Source: Shewanella avicenniae
GTDB taxonomy: Bacteria > Pseudomonadota > Gammaproteobacteria > Enterobacterales > Shewanellaceae
Length of the DNA: 64,000 nucleotides
NCBI RefSeq assembly: GCF_017354945.1
Contig: NZ_CP071503.1
Location: 2,418,001 to 2,482,000, forward strand
Direction of reading: 5' to 3'
Below the pieces are notes generated by a model. The model searched no databases. It worked only from the letters and a program-made list of their open reading frames with translations, and was not told where the DNA came from. A program made the translations under genes and the position numbers. Below, in pieces: positions 9,958-18,894 of this stretch (position 1 is the first letter of the stretch; each line of letters starts with the position of its first letter).

Positions 9958-10351
9958 AACAATGGTTTTCTCTGACAGTTGCCAGCCACTGCGAAACTTG
10001 CTTAGAAAGTCATTTTTATTGATTAGATATTTTTATCCTTCTTTTTGTATTGTCACGTCCTTCAACCACCTTCTCCGCCAAAATGTCAGACATTTCGCTG
10101 CAGTTTGATTAGATAAGCTATTAGCACAGCCTTAGATAATCTATTAAATAGCGAAAAATCAACCATAGCAAACTGCTGCCAATTTAAACAAATGCTAATA
10201 AATCCAAACACTTTGTAAAATTATTGCCAGTTGACGTAGCGAGTTTGTTAAGGCTTTATGTCGCGTCGATGATCAACATCGAATGATTTAGCTAAATCAC
10301 TCATCAAATAAAAATAAAGCGACAAAGCTGTCCAAAGGAAGAATAACTATT
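9958..10351 (+). promoter_or_regulatory. AT-rich 5' region and structured leader of the TonB receptor gene
   Basis: Gene-free stretch. The first 300 bases are AT-rich with no feature I can name. From 10259 to 10324 the sequence can fold into a three-way junction: outer stem TGTCGC/GCGACA, hairpin CGATG-atcaa-CATCG (10267-10281), and a 16-bp perfect palindrome TGATTTAGCTAAATCA (10284-10299). AAAGGAAG follows at 10334-10341, 10 nt before the ATG. It could be an operator, an RNA leader or both. I recognise no known riboswitch. Confidence 0.5.
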
Positions 10352-12778
10352 ATGGAATTCTCTCGTCGTAAGAGATTTAATTACAACCTGATCCAACTGT
10401 CGTTGTTGAGCACCTTAGGCCTAGGCCAACTCGCCTTTGCTCAAGATGCCAATACTCCCCCCGCAGATGATCAAAGCAGCATCGAACGCGCCGCAGTAAA
10501 AGGCTCTTCAGGTGATATTGAAAAAATCACTGTGACTGCACGCCATAAAGCAGAAACCCTATTAGAAATTCCAATGTCAGTGTCTGCAGTATCTGCAGCT
10601 GAGCTGGCTGATCGTGATATCAGTTACGCCGAAGATCTGTACCGCACCTTGGCAGGCGCAGCGATGCCCGGCGACCAGTTAGTGTTACGTGGTTTAAGTG
10701 GCGGTAATGATGCATCGCCTGATACAACCTCAACCTTCGTGGATGACGTGCCGTTTAACTACACCAACCTGACCGACATCGATCGCATTGAAGTACTGCG
10801 CGGCCCACAAGGTACGCTTTATGGTTCAAATGCCATCGGCGGTACAGTGCGTATCATCACCAAGCAGCCACAACTGCAAGATTTTGAACTGTTTGGCTCG
10901 TTGCAAGCTAGTCAAGAGGCAGATGTTGCTGGCACAAGCGATAACTATTCCGTCGGCATGAACATTCCATTGGTGTCAGACAAACTGGCGCTGCGGGTGA
11001 ACTTCAACCATGCCAATAGCCAAGGTAAGTTCGTCAATATGAATACCGGCCTGCAAGCCAATAGCAACGATATGTTGCTTCGCGGCAAGTTACGCTGGCA
11101 AGCAACGCCTGAGCTGAACATAGTCGCGGGCTACATGTACACCGAAGAGAAAAGTCATGGCCCGACTCGCGGCGATTTGGCTACACCCGGCTACTTCTAT
11201 GACTATTCTGCCACGCAAAACCCTGATGCCGCCTACGGCTACGACATCGGCATTTTTACCGTAGATTGCGACCCAACGGCTAACCGCGCAGTTTGTCGTG
11301 AGGGCACTAACGCATTGAAAGCGCAGCGTGGTGTACCAAGCCGCTATCAAATTTGGCAACGTATTGATGATTGGTCAAAAGATGCCACCAATCTCTATAC
11401 CCTGAGTTTAGATCATGATGACATTCTCGGCTTCGCGACCCTAAGTTATGCCGGTTCTTATCGCACAACTAAGCACGACGCACTGCGTGACTTTGCCCGT
11501 CTCGACTTCGTGAACTTGATGGATGACTGGCTCACCGAAGATCAGAAAGATACTCGTCAGACCCATCAGTTACGTCTGCAAAACTTAGATACCACCAGCC
11601 CTTGGTCTTGGACAATCGGCGCCTACTACGACAAATCGAATACCCCTTATTCACCACACGCACAGGATGAGTTCTTCAGTGCCACTGACATCGATTCAGC
11701 ATTGTTTATCGCTGCTATGGGTGTTGATGGTCGTCAAGTGGGCGTAGATAACTGGAACAACCCGAACCTGATGTGGAACCTCACCTACTTTGATGACAGT
11801 AGTCGTGAGTTAGCGTTCTTTGCCGATACCTCTTATCTGTTTGATCTGGGCGACTACGGTGACTTGGAATTGAACGCAGGGATTCGTCGTTATGATTTGC
11901 GTGACCACAGCTCATACGCACAGTTGGGCGTTTGGGCCACAGATGCCAGCGAAACAGGCGGTAAAGAGTCTGGTAACCGTTATAAGTTGAGCGCCTCTTG
12001 GCGTCCAACCAATGATTTCTCGGTCTACAGCTTGTACTCTGAAGGTTATCGTCCAGGCGGCAACAACGGCCCATTGCCTGGTTTGTGTATTGACGATCCT
12101 AACGCGGTTAACCGCAAAGACCGCTACACCTCTGATGCAATTAAAAACTATGAAGTGGGCGTAAAATCTCGCATGTTTGGCGGCAAAGTTGATTTAGCGG
12201 CAGCGGCCTATCAGATTGATTGGACCGACATGAAAACTGATGTGTTCATGGAAACCTGTAGCTTCACCTACACAGCCAACGGCGGCAAAGCGCGCTCTCG
12301 TGGCTTGGAGTTAGAATCAACCGCATGGTTGACCGATGATCTGAAAATGATCGTTAACGCGTCTTATACCAATGCGGAAGTGACCGAAGACAACGCCACT
12401 ATTTCTGCCAAGAAAGGCGATGACATGACCATGGTGCCTAAGTACAACGGTTATCTCGCGCTGGACCAAGGTTTAGATCTGTTTAGTCACAACGCGAACG
12501 TGCGCTTAGACTACTCGGTTTATGGCAGCTTCAAGAGCCACTTCAATACCCGCGATGAAGATATTTCACCGGCTTATGGCTATATGAATCTTTCTGGCCG
12601 TATGGAAGTGAATGACAACATCAACCTGAGCCTGCATATCAACAACCTGTTTGATCGTGAAGTCACCACCTACCGCCGTGCTGACTCTCGCTCACCAGGC
12701 GACACTTATGCACCTCAGTATGTCAACTACTTGGATGGTCGTACCGTCACCCTGAGAGTCGACTACATGTTCTATTAA
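10352..12778 (+). CDS. TonB-dependent outer membrane receptor
   Basis: 808-aa active-transport receptor of the outer membrane, substrate unknown. A signal peptide (ending QLAFA, about residue 30) is followed by a TonB-box-like EKITVTARHK and the plug domain with VLRGPQGTLYGSNAIGGTVRIIT, then a 22-strand barrel ending in the aromatic C-terminus TLRVDYMFY needed for assembly. The plug contains a short acidic insert (GGNDASPDTTSTFVDDVPF). No neighbouring gene hints at the ligand; no heme, siderophore or vitamin signature is evident. It has its own leader with a palindrome and ends at a bidirectional terminator. Confidence 0.93.
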   Translation: MEFSRRKRFNYNLIQLSLLSTLGLGQLAFAQDANTPPADDQSSIERAAVKGSSGDIEKITVTARHKAETLLEIPMSVSAVSAAELADRDISYAEDLYRTLAGAAMPGDQLVLRGLSGGNDASPDTTSTFVDDVPFNYTNLTDIDRIEVLRGPQGTLYGSNAIGGTVRIITKQPQLQDFELFGSLQASQEADVAGTSDNYSVGMNIPLVSDKLALRVNFNHANSQGKFVNMNTGLQANSNDMLLRGKLRWQATPELNIVAGYMYTEEKSHGPTRGDLATPGYFYDYSATQNPDAAYGYDIGIFTVDCDPTANRAVCREGTNALKAQRGVPSRYQIWQRIDDWSKDATNLYTLSLDHDDILGFATLSYAGSYRTTKHDALRDFARLDFVNLMDDWLTEDQKDTRQTHQLRLQNLDTTSPWSWTIGAYYDKSNTPYSPHAQDEFFSATDIDSALFIAAMGVDGRQVGVDNWNNPNLMWNLTYFDDSSRELAFFADTSYLFDLGDYGDLELNAGIRRYDLRDHSSYAQLGVWATDASETGGKESGNRYKLSASWRPTNDFSVYSLYSEGYRPGGNNGPLPGLCIDDPNAVNRKDRYTSDAIKNYEVGVKSRMFGGKVDLAAAAYQIDWTDMKTDVFMETCSFTYTANGGKARSRGLELESTAWLTDDLKMIVNASYTNAEVTEDNATISAKKGDDMTMVPKYNGYLALDQGLDLFSHNANVRLDYSVYGSFKSHFNTRDEDISPAYGYMNLSGRMEVNDNINLSLHINNLFDREVTTYRRADSRSPGDTYAPQYVNYLDGRTVTLRVDYMFY

Positions 12779-12847
12779 GCGGACCCATTCTCCAACCGCC
12801 AGCCCTTAACCGAGAGCGCTGGTGATATGGGATGAGGCATGACAATC

Positions 12848-12888
12848 AAAAGGGCTTACTGCGTTAAACCGCGTAAGCCCTTTTGTTT
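12848..12888. terminator. Bidirectional terminator between TonB receptor and ABC exporter
   Basis: A 12-bp stem (AAAAGGGCTTAC / GTAAGCCCTTTT) extended by GCG/CGC after a bulged T, with A-run on the left and T-run on the right. It serves the receptor gene on + and the exporter operon on -. Confidence 0.88.
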
Positions 12889-12921
12889 AGATAAAGTCTT
12901 TCGTCAGCAGCACAAGCGGAC

Positions 12922-14052
12922 CTATTCCAAGCGCTTATTAAACCGTTTCGCCGCCACAAATACCCCAAGGCAGGTAAAACCTACTAGCCACAAGGCGTCT
13001 TTGCTGAGTGACCACAGTTCGGCATCCCGCAGCACAATTCCCCGCACCATCCGCATAAAATGAGTCGCTGGCAGTACTTCGGCAATCCACTGCGCAGGCA
13101 CGGGCATAGCATCGTAGGGAAACATAAAGCCTGACAGCAAAATGGATGGCATCAGGATAAACACCGTCATCTGCATCGCTTGTAACTGGTTTTTGGTCAG
13201 CGTACTGATCACTAACCCCAACGTGAGACTGGCAAAGATAAACAGCAAGGATGCCGCCAATAACGAATCTAAACCACCTCGAACAGGAACGTTAAACACC
13301 CAATGGCCGACGGCCAAAATGATGCTGACCTGCACTAAACCAACAAACACATAGGGAATAATCTTGCCGACCATCAGCTCCACCGGTTTGACCGGGGTAG
13401 CGATTAAAAACTCCATATTGCCCTGCTCGCGCTCTCGCACAATCGCCGCAGACGTAAACATCACCATTGTCATGGTCAAAATAATCGCTAATAACCCTGG
13501 CACAATGTTAACCACCGAACGCTGCTCTGGATTGAAATACTGCACCACCTCAAAACTGGGCGTGGCAACTGGCACACTGTTACCGTGCAGTTCCGCCAAC
13601 GGCATATTCCGTAACGCCCGAATTGCGGCCGCCACCATGGTGTCAGCACCATCCACTATCCATTGCGCTATCGGCCTTGTCGCTTGTGAATCTTCTCGAT
13701 TTGGGTCGAAAGCTGGATGCAACACCAACCGACTCGATAGATCAGCAGGGATCAGCAATACCGCTTTCACTTCGCCACGGGTGATTGCCTCGTCAGCGGC
13801 TTGCGCCGAAAAATATTGCGTTTTAAAACTGACCACTTGGGTTGCGGCAACCAGCTGCACCAGCTGGCGGCTATAACTGCTTTGGCTTAAATCCACTATT
13901 CCAGCGGGCACTTGCCGCACATCGGTATTAATCGCATAGCCGAATAACATTAACTGCATCAGAGGCAACATCACGATCATGCCAAAGGTCATGCGGTCAC
14001 GCCGTAGCTGCTTGAGTTCCTTGGTGACAATCGCCCATAACCTAGCCCACAT
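12922..14052 (-). CDS. ABC-2 type export permease (YbhS/YbhR/YhhJ family)
   Basis: 376-aa inner-membrane permease. One TM helix near residues 23-42 is followed by a large periplasmic domain (about residues 45-175), then five TM helices starting around VNIVPGLLAIILTMTMVMF and the conserved REREQGNMEFLIATPVKP motif of ABC-2 drug/efflux permeases. It starts inside the end of the ATPase gene (11-nt overlap). Together with the HlyD-like and ATPase genes it forms a tripartite efflux pump of the YbhGFSR/YhiI-RbbA-YhhJ type, but with a single permease gene, so it probably works as a homodimer. Confidence 0.88.
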   Translation of the reverse strand: MWARLWAIVTKELKQLRRDRMTFGMIVMLPLMQLMLFGYAINTDVRQVPAGIVDLSQSSYSRQLVQLVAATQVVSFKTQYFSAQAADEAITRGEVKAVLLIPADLSSRLVLHPAFDPNREDSQATRPIAQWIVDGADTMVAAAIRALRNMPLAELHGNSVPVATPSFEVVQYFNPEQRSVVNIVPGLLAIILTMTMVMFTSAAIVREREQGNMEFLIATPVKPVELMVGKIIPYVFVGLVQVSIILAVGHWVFNVPVRGGLDSLLAASLLFIFASLTLGLVISTLTKNQLQAMQMTVFILMPSILLSGFMFPYDAMPVPAQWIAEVLPATHFMRMVRGIVLRDAELWSLSKDALWLVGFTCLGVFVAAKRFNKRLE

Positions 14053-14968
14053 GGCGACCTCCAGTACAACTCACAAACACATCTTCAAGGCTTGGGCGCA
14101 CTAAACCTATGTCGTGATTATCGCAAAATGGCACTAACAGGCTCACGGCATCAGCCACTGATTTGGTCACTAGCACCCGCAGATGATTACCAACTTGTGC
14201 AGCAGAAATCACTTGCGGCAACGCCGAGACTTGCTGCTTCACTTGGCGCAGGGATTCACCGGAAATTTCGACCACATAGGCGGACATTGACTGCATCAAT
14301 TCACGCGGTGCGCCATCAGCACGTTTAATACCATGTTCAAGAATCGCCAAGCTGTGACAACGTTCGGCTTCGTCCATGTAATGGGTTGAAACAAGAATGG
14401 TAGTGCCAGCGGCACTGAGGTCAAAAAGTCGCTCCCAAAAATCACGTCGATTTTCAGGATCAACCGCCGAGGTGGGCTCATCTAAAAACAATAATTCTGG
14501 CTGATGTATGGTGGCACAGGCCAATGCCAAGCGCTGCTTTTGGCCGCCACTCATGGTACCCGCAAGCTGATGTTGACGATGCGCTAATCCGTACAGCACC
14601 AGTAATTGCTCAATGCGCTGCTTAGCCTGAGCCCCTTTAACACAATAAATCGCCGCTACAAAGCGCAGATTTTCTAACACAGTTAAATTTTCAAACAGCG
14701 AAAATTTTTGTGTCATATAACCGATGCGACTTTTTAGCGCTTCTTCGTGACCAGCCAAAGATTGCCCAAGCACAGTGACACCGCCTTCATCGGCGATTAA
14801 CAAGCCCGTCAGCAAACGAATTGCGGTCGATTTACCGCTGCCGTTCGGTCCAAGAAACCCATAGATGGCGCCACGAGGAATCGACAATGACAAATTATCA
14901 ACTGCGGTGAGCTTGCCAAAGCGTTTGGTGAGCCCCTGAGCTTGAAGCGCAATCGCCGCCTGACTCAT
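14042..14968 (-). CDS. ABC exporter ATP-binding protein
   Basis: 308-aa cytoplasmic ATPase partner of the ABC-2 permease. Walker A GPNGSGKST (about residues 38-46), Q-loop YMTQKFSLFENLT, signature MSGGQKQR, Walker B LLFLDEPTSAVDP and H-loop STHYMDEA are complete. The C-terminal 80 residues form the extra domain typical of CcmA/YbhF-like exporters. Its ATG overlaps the stop of the HlyD gene by 4 nt (ATGA), and its end overlaps the permease start, so the three genes are one transcript. Confidence 0.93.
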   Translation of the reverse strand: MSQAAIALQAQGLTKRFGKLTAVDNLSLSIPRGAIYGFLGPNGSGKSTAIRLLTGLLIADEGGVTVLGQSLAGHEEALKSRIGYMTQKFSLFENLTVLENLRFVAAIYCVKGAQAKQRIEQLLVLYGLAHRQHQLAGTMSGGQKQRLALACATIHQPELLFLDEPTSAVDPENRRDFWERLFDLSAAGTTILVSTHYMDEAERCHSLAILEHGIKRADGAPRELMQSMSAYVVEISGESLRQVKQQVSALPQVISAAQVGNHLRVLVTKSVADAVSLLVPFCDNHDIGLVRPSLEDVFVSCTGGRHVG

Positions 14969-15903
14969 GGCAACCGCACCTCAACCGCTGCGCCAACCGC
15001 TAATGGCAATTGTGGGGGGAATTCTATCTCGGTGAGATACATCAAGCGTGCTCGGTCACGTTCATTCAGCGCATAAAATGGCGTAAATGACGGCTGACTG
15101 CGAATATGACCTATCACGCCTTGCACGCTATCCGCGAGACCGTCAACCTTGACCATGACAGCATCGCCTTGATGTAATTTCGTTAAGGCGGTTTGCGGCA
15201 CATAGACTCGCGCGTAAAGCCGCTCCGAGGCCAGCAGTACGGCCAGTTGTGCCCCAGCTGGCACACGGTCCCCCGTCTTCCACGGCAAAATATCTACCAC
15301 GCCCTCTTTCGGTGCGGTAATGCTCAGATCTGCCAGTGACTTCTCAGCGACTTGTAAAGCGGCTGCAGCAGCATTGACTTGTTGCTTAGCTTGTTCAATC
15401 TCTTCGGGGCGATTGCCGTTTAGCAGCTGTTGCCATTGCTGGTATAGCTGTTGTTGATACGCCGCCGTTTGGTCACGATTTGCCAACGCATTATCTACAT
15501 CAGCCTGGCCAACCATCTGTTGTTTAACCAGTTGTTGGCTGCGTTGGTATTGACGCTCAGCATCAACTGCGGCGGCTTTTGCTGCAATATAGGCCGACTG
15601 CGCCGCAGCAATGCTTTCTTGCCGAGCACCCTTTTCAAATAACCTCAGCTGTGCAGTGGCTTGTTCCAATTCAGCTTGACGCTGTGCCCGCAACGCTGCG
15701 GCAGTCACCGTATCTAACTGAACCAATATCTCGCCCTGCTTCACGTGTTGTCCTTCTTCTACAGGCAATTGGACGATTTTAGCGTTGACCGGCGCGGTCA
15801 GTAACATCCTATCTCGTTCAAGGGTTCCCATCGCAACTGAGGTAGATTGTTCGCAGGCAGTAAGCGCCTGCAACAATACGAGGGCCAACAATCGACGCAT
15901 CAT
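14965..15903 (-). CDS. HlyD-family periplasmic adaptor, putative lipoprotein
   Basis: 312-aa membrane fusion protein linking the ABC pump to an outer membrane channel. A lipobox LTAC gives lipidation at Cys17. Next come a lipoyl half-domain (VEEGQHVKQGEILVQLDT), an Ala/Gln-rich coiled-coil hairpin of roughly 110 residues, the second lipoyl half (ITAPKEGVVDILPWKTGDRVPAG, read as two segments) and a beta-barrel domain. First gene of the operon with AAGGAG before the tandem ATGs. Related to YbhG/YhiI; those are secreted or TM-anchored, so a lipid anchor is a variant. The outer membrane partner is not encoded here. Confidence 0.88.
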   Translation of the reverse strand: MMRRLLALVLLQALTACEQSTSVAMGTLERDRMLLTAPVNAKIVQLPVEEGQHVKQGEILVQLDTVTAAALRAQRQAELEQATAQLRLFEKGARQESIAAAQSAYIAAKAAAVDAERQYQRSQQLVKQQMVGQADVDNALANRDQTAAYQQQLYQQWQQLLNGNRPEEIEQAKQQVNAAAAALQVAEKSLADLSITAPKEGVVDILPWKTGDRVPAGAQLAVLLASERLYARVYVPQTALTKLHQGDAVMVKVDGLADSVQGVIGHIRSQPSFTPFYALNERDRARLMYLTEIEFPPQLPLAVGAAVEVRLP

Positions 15904-16715
15904 GATTCTGTCTCCTTTGCCATAGCTAACCTATTGCCACTAAATAATCCAGCGTACATAACCCGATAGTTATGCTGTAGCAAAAAACTGCATGCTAGGG
16001 CAATTAACACTTATCGTGTTTGAACGCGTTGGGTTAGCCAGCTTGACTAAGTGCCGTCTAAATTTCCAAGCAATTCCTCTACTAATGAATATAACCAATA
16101 GTGACTGAAACATCAGGGTGAATCATGCTGCAAAGTGCACATTTACGTAGAAATTACTGCTGAGTTGGCAAAAAAATCCCCGCGAAATGGCGGGGAAATT
16201 TCTTGACCGAAGAACGTTGCACTAACTGTGCGCAGATTGACGCCCTGAGTGAGCAAAGCCTCTCTTCCATGAGCGCTAAACTAAGGTCTCACTTCGGCCT
16301 TAGTTATTGCTTGATTTGAGTGTTGTTATTGCTGCGCTGTTGTGTCCGCAGTGCCGCAGTTATTGAGCAAGCACTCTTACTAAGAAAAGGGGCAACTCAG
16401 CATTAGAGTCGTTACTCAACTTCAAGAGTGTAGCAACAACTCGTCTCAAAAGTTACCAATAACTTTCAGTTTTGAATGTTGAATCTCATTAAAGTCGCCA
16501 TTAACCATTAAAATCACGAAAGTCTTACAGCACTCACTACAGTCTCAATCTGTTTTTGGCATTAAAAGCTGCATTCGCAATTTACAAATATTCACTTGGT
16601 TTATTTTTAGCGGAATCTATTGCTTATCTCACTGATATTCCATATAAAAGCCACTAATATTAACAAAATCATCACACCTATGATGGCCACCGCCAGCAAG
16701 GAGCAACTCAGCACC
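15904..16715. other. 812-bp gene-free region with hairpins
   Basis: No convincing ORF. Hairpins seen: CCCCGC-gaaatg-GCGGGG (16178-16195) with an A7 run on its left, which is a terminator if read on the minus strand, and AACTAAGG / CCTTAGTT (16279-16305, 11-nt loop). From 16430 on the DNA is AT-rich and should carry the promoter of the beta-propeller gene. A small RNA transcribed leftward between about 16600 and 16170 would explain the orphan terminator (inference). Confidence 0.45.
16170..16195 (-). terminator. Orphan minus-strand intrinsic terminator
   Basis: On the minus strand the stem CCCCGC/GCGGGG (6-nt loop) is followed by a run of seven T. No minus-strand gene lies upstream of it for more than 1.7 kb, so its transcript is unknown. 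Confidence 0.55.
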
Positions 16716-17831
16716 ATGGCTAAACTACTGCAAGGGCTCGCCTGTACTTTGATGTTGATGGGTACAGCACACGCCAATGAAACGACCCAGCTGGATGGCA
16801 GCATCGATTTTCGCGCTGTGTATTGGCATGGCAATCAAGTGTGGGCATCGGGCACTGCGGGCAGTATTTTCATGTCGGTTGATAATGGAAAACATTGGCA
16901 ACCCGTGACCGCACCACAAAATACTGAGCAGTTTGAGTTTCGCGATATTCAGCCGTTAGGCGATGGCAAAGTGTTACTGATGAGTGCCGGTAGCGGCGAA
17001 GCGTCACGACTCTATATGACCGAAAACGAGGGTATCGATTGGCGCCAAGTGAGCAGCGGGCAGAACCCCAAACAGTTCTACGATTGTTTGCAGATGATAG
17101 ATAACGATGCCGGTTGGCTTTATGGCGACTCAGATGACGCAGGGCTATTCATCCTGCAAACGCAAGATGGCGGCGCCAACTGGCAACGTGAACAATTGCC
17201 CATCAGCGTCCAAGCCAACGAAGGCGGTTTTGCCTCCAGCGGTACTTGTGTTAACCGCGGTGACAGCAACATAAAGGTGGTTATCGGTACCGGAAACGCA
17301 GCAACACCAAGACTGTTACTACGAGACGCAGGCGGTTGGATGTCGATAGACAGCCCGTTCCCCGGCGGCGAAGCGAGCGGAATTTTTTCGGTCCAACTCA
17401 ATGGTGATGATATTTACGCGTTCGGAGGCTCGCTTAACCCGAGCAATCAAACCGCGATTGTGTATCGCTTCAACCTCATCGACAAACAATGGCAGCCGCT
17501 ACCGCCTGTGCCACTCAAAGGCGCTATTTACGGCTCGGCCATACTGCGAGCAAACGGACGCGAGCAAATTTGGATTGCTAACCCTAACGGTGTAGCCTCA
17601 CTCGACATTACGCCAGTGACGAACTCGTCATCAACGGACTCGTCGTTAACAGACTCGTTATTAACAAAGACGGCAGTAACCGATACCCAAGAAACGGATA
17701 CAACAGCGTGGCAGCGACGCGGAAAATTAAATATGTGGAGCATTGCCTGCCGTGACGAAGTGGGCTGTATCAGTGTCGGTCAACAAGGCACTGTACAACG
17801 CTTTATGCAAAAGCCTCTCGTTAGCAACTGA
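16716..17831 (+). CDS. Exported YCF48/BNR-type beta-propeller protein
   Basis: About 371 aa, exported. The ATG at 16716 gives a good signal peptide (MAKLLQGLACTLMLMGTAHA); upstream in-frame starts would bury it. SD AAGGAG is about 12 nt upstream, a little far. The mature part has repeated propeller blades with Asp-box-like SVDNGKHWQ, TENEGIDWRQ and TQDGGANWQ, as in YCF48/BNR repeat proteins and sialidase-like WD40/YVTN proteins. A short Thr/Ser repeat linker (TDSSLTDSLLT) precedes the last blade, which carries SIACRDEVGCISVGQQG. Several Cys may form disulfides. The function is unknown; proteins of this group often act in assembly or surface binding. Confidence 0.75.
   Translation: MAKLLQGLACTLMLMGTAHANETTQLDGSIDFRAVYWHGNQVWASGTAGSIFMSVDNGKHWQPVTAPQNTEQFEFRDIQPLGDGKVLLMSAGSGEASRLYMTENEGIDWRQVSSGQNPKQFYDCLQMIDNDAGWLYGDSDDAGLFILQTQDGGANWQREQLPISVQANEGGFASSGTCVNRGDSNIKVVIGTGNAATPRLLLRDAGGWMSIDSPFPGGEASGIFSVQLNGDDIYAFGGSLNPSNQTAIVYRFNLIDKQWQPLPPVPLKGAIYGSAILRANGREQIWIANPNGVASLDITPVTNSSSTDSSLTDSLLTKTAVTDTQETDTTAWQRRGKLNMWSIACRDEVGCISVGQQGTVQRFMQKPLVSN
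17621..17665 (+). repeat. 15-bp imperfect tandem repeat inside the propeller gene
   Basis: Three units (GAACTCGTCATCAAC, GGACTCGTCGTTAAC, AGACTCGTTATTAAC) in frame, coding five-residue repeats of the form (N/D)S(S/L)(S/L)T. A fourth, more diverged unit may follow to 17680. This looks like a slippage-prone flexible linker. Confidence 0.7.
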
Positions 17832-17843
17832 TAAAATGCAAAA

Positions 17844-17888
17844 AAAAAAGCGCGGTTGCTGCAACGAATACAGCAACCGCGCTTTTTT
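17844..17888. terminator. Strong bidirectional terminator
   Basis: An 18-bp perfect stem (AAAAAAGCGCGGTTGCTG with its complement) and a 9-nt loop, with A-run left and T-run right. It serves the propeller gene on + and the methyltransferase gene on -. Confidence 0.93.
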
Positions 17889-17907
17889 ATTCATTCGGTC
17901 CAATGGC

Positions 17908-18876
17908 CTAAGCTGCAGAGCTCCCTGCTTCAGCTTGCACGTCTGTGTCGGCGTCAGCGGCAACCACAGCATCGGCGTGATAACGGTACAGCAGCACTTT
18001 TAATGCCCGATCAGCATCAACATCAGCAAACACTGGCGGATTTTCAATCTGTTCAATAAAACGCAGCTGCGGCAGTGTGTCGGCCACTTGCTGCATCAAA
18101 AAATCTCGGCCTAACTCTGGCGCATTTAAGCAAAGCAATACGTCAGCGCCGTCATTTAATAGCTCAGGCAAACGGCGTAACAGACGCACATAATCCTTGG
18201 TGGCGACAAAACTGCCTTTTTGATTGCTGGGCGGATCGGCAATCAACAGATCATAGGGTCCAAGTTTTTTCAGTTTGCCCCAAGATTTAAAAATATCGTG
18301 GCCGAGGAAACGCGCCCCTGAGGGCATCTCATTCAGCACATGGTTTTGCTTGCCCGTTGACAGCGCCCCTTTCGCCATATCGATATTGACCACTTCGTCA
18401 GCGCCACCGCTAAGCGCAGCCACTGAAAATGCACAGGTATAGGAGAACAGATTCAGTACTTTTTTGAATTTGGCGTTCTCAGCCACCCATTGACGGCCAT
18501 TGCGCATATCAAGAAATAAGCCGTGGTTTTGCCCTCGCAGCAAGTGCACATAAAACTGTCGGCCATTTTCGGTCACAACATGCGGTTCTGGCAGTTCACC
18601 TTGCAGCAACACAGTTTGCGTTTGACCACCCGCGCGATGCTGATAGACCAAATTCAGCGGCAGATTAAGCTCTGCAAAACGCTGCACCAATGCCTGCTGC
18701 AACTTATGTAATTCGTCGGTGGTTAATTCTCGAAACGAGGTCAACAGCAGCGCTGGCGGAAACCAATCAACACACAGGTGTTCTCCCCCAGGCAACATAC
18801 CGCCACGGCCATGAATTAAACGTTCAGCATCGGTACTCGGCGTAATCGCCGCAATTGCATCAACAAAAGCTTGCAT
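17908..18876 (-). CDS. Class I SAM-dependent methyltransferase (RlmI/RlmK-like)
   Basis: About 322 aa. The N-terminal 100 residues resemble the EEHEA-type domain of RlmI/RlmK enzymes. The Rossmann part starts at VLNLFSYTCAFSVAALSGGAD (motif I) with the acidic residue in VVNIDMAKGAL, and has motif IV LLIADPPSNQ, as in 23S rRNA cytosine/guanine methyltransferases. It probably methylates rRNA, but the position cannot be inferred. The tail is Ala/Asp-rich (AVVAADADTDVQAEAGSSAA) and looks unstructured. The ATG at 18876 has AGAGAG upstream. It follows the AI-2E permease gene by 18 bp on the same strand, probably cotranscribed. Confidence 0.83.
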   Translation of the reverse strand: MQAFVDAIAAITPSTDAERLIHGRGGMLPGGEHLCVDWFPPALLLTSFRELTTDELHKLQQALVQRFAELNLPLNLVYQHRAGGQTQTVLLQGELPEPHVVTENGRQFYVHLLRGQNHGLFLDMRNGRQWVAENAKFKKVLNLFSYTCAFSVAALSGGADEVVNIDMAKGALSTGKQNHVLNEMPSGARFLGHDIFKSWGKLKKLGPYDLLIADPPSNQKGSFVATKDYVRLLRRLPELLNDGADVLLCLNAPELGRDFLMQQVADTLPQLRFIEQIENPPVFADVDADRALKVLLYRYHADAVVAADADTDVQAEAGSSAA

Positions 18877-18894
18877 CAAACTCTCTATTTTGGG

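Noticed and set aside
12839..13063. Short plus-strand frame after the TonB receptor
   Set aside because: It runs through the bidirectional terminator and the antisense of the permease gene.
13364..13876. 170-codon plus-strand frame inside the permease gene
   Set aside because: Antisense shadow of a well-supported ABC-2 permease with conserved motifs.
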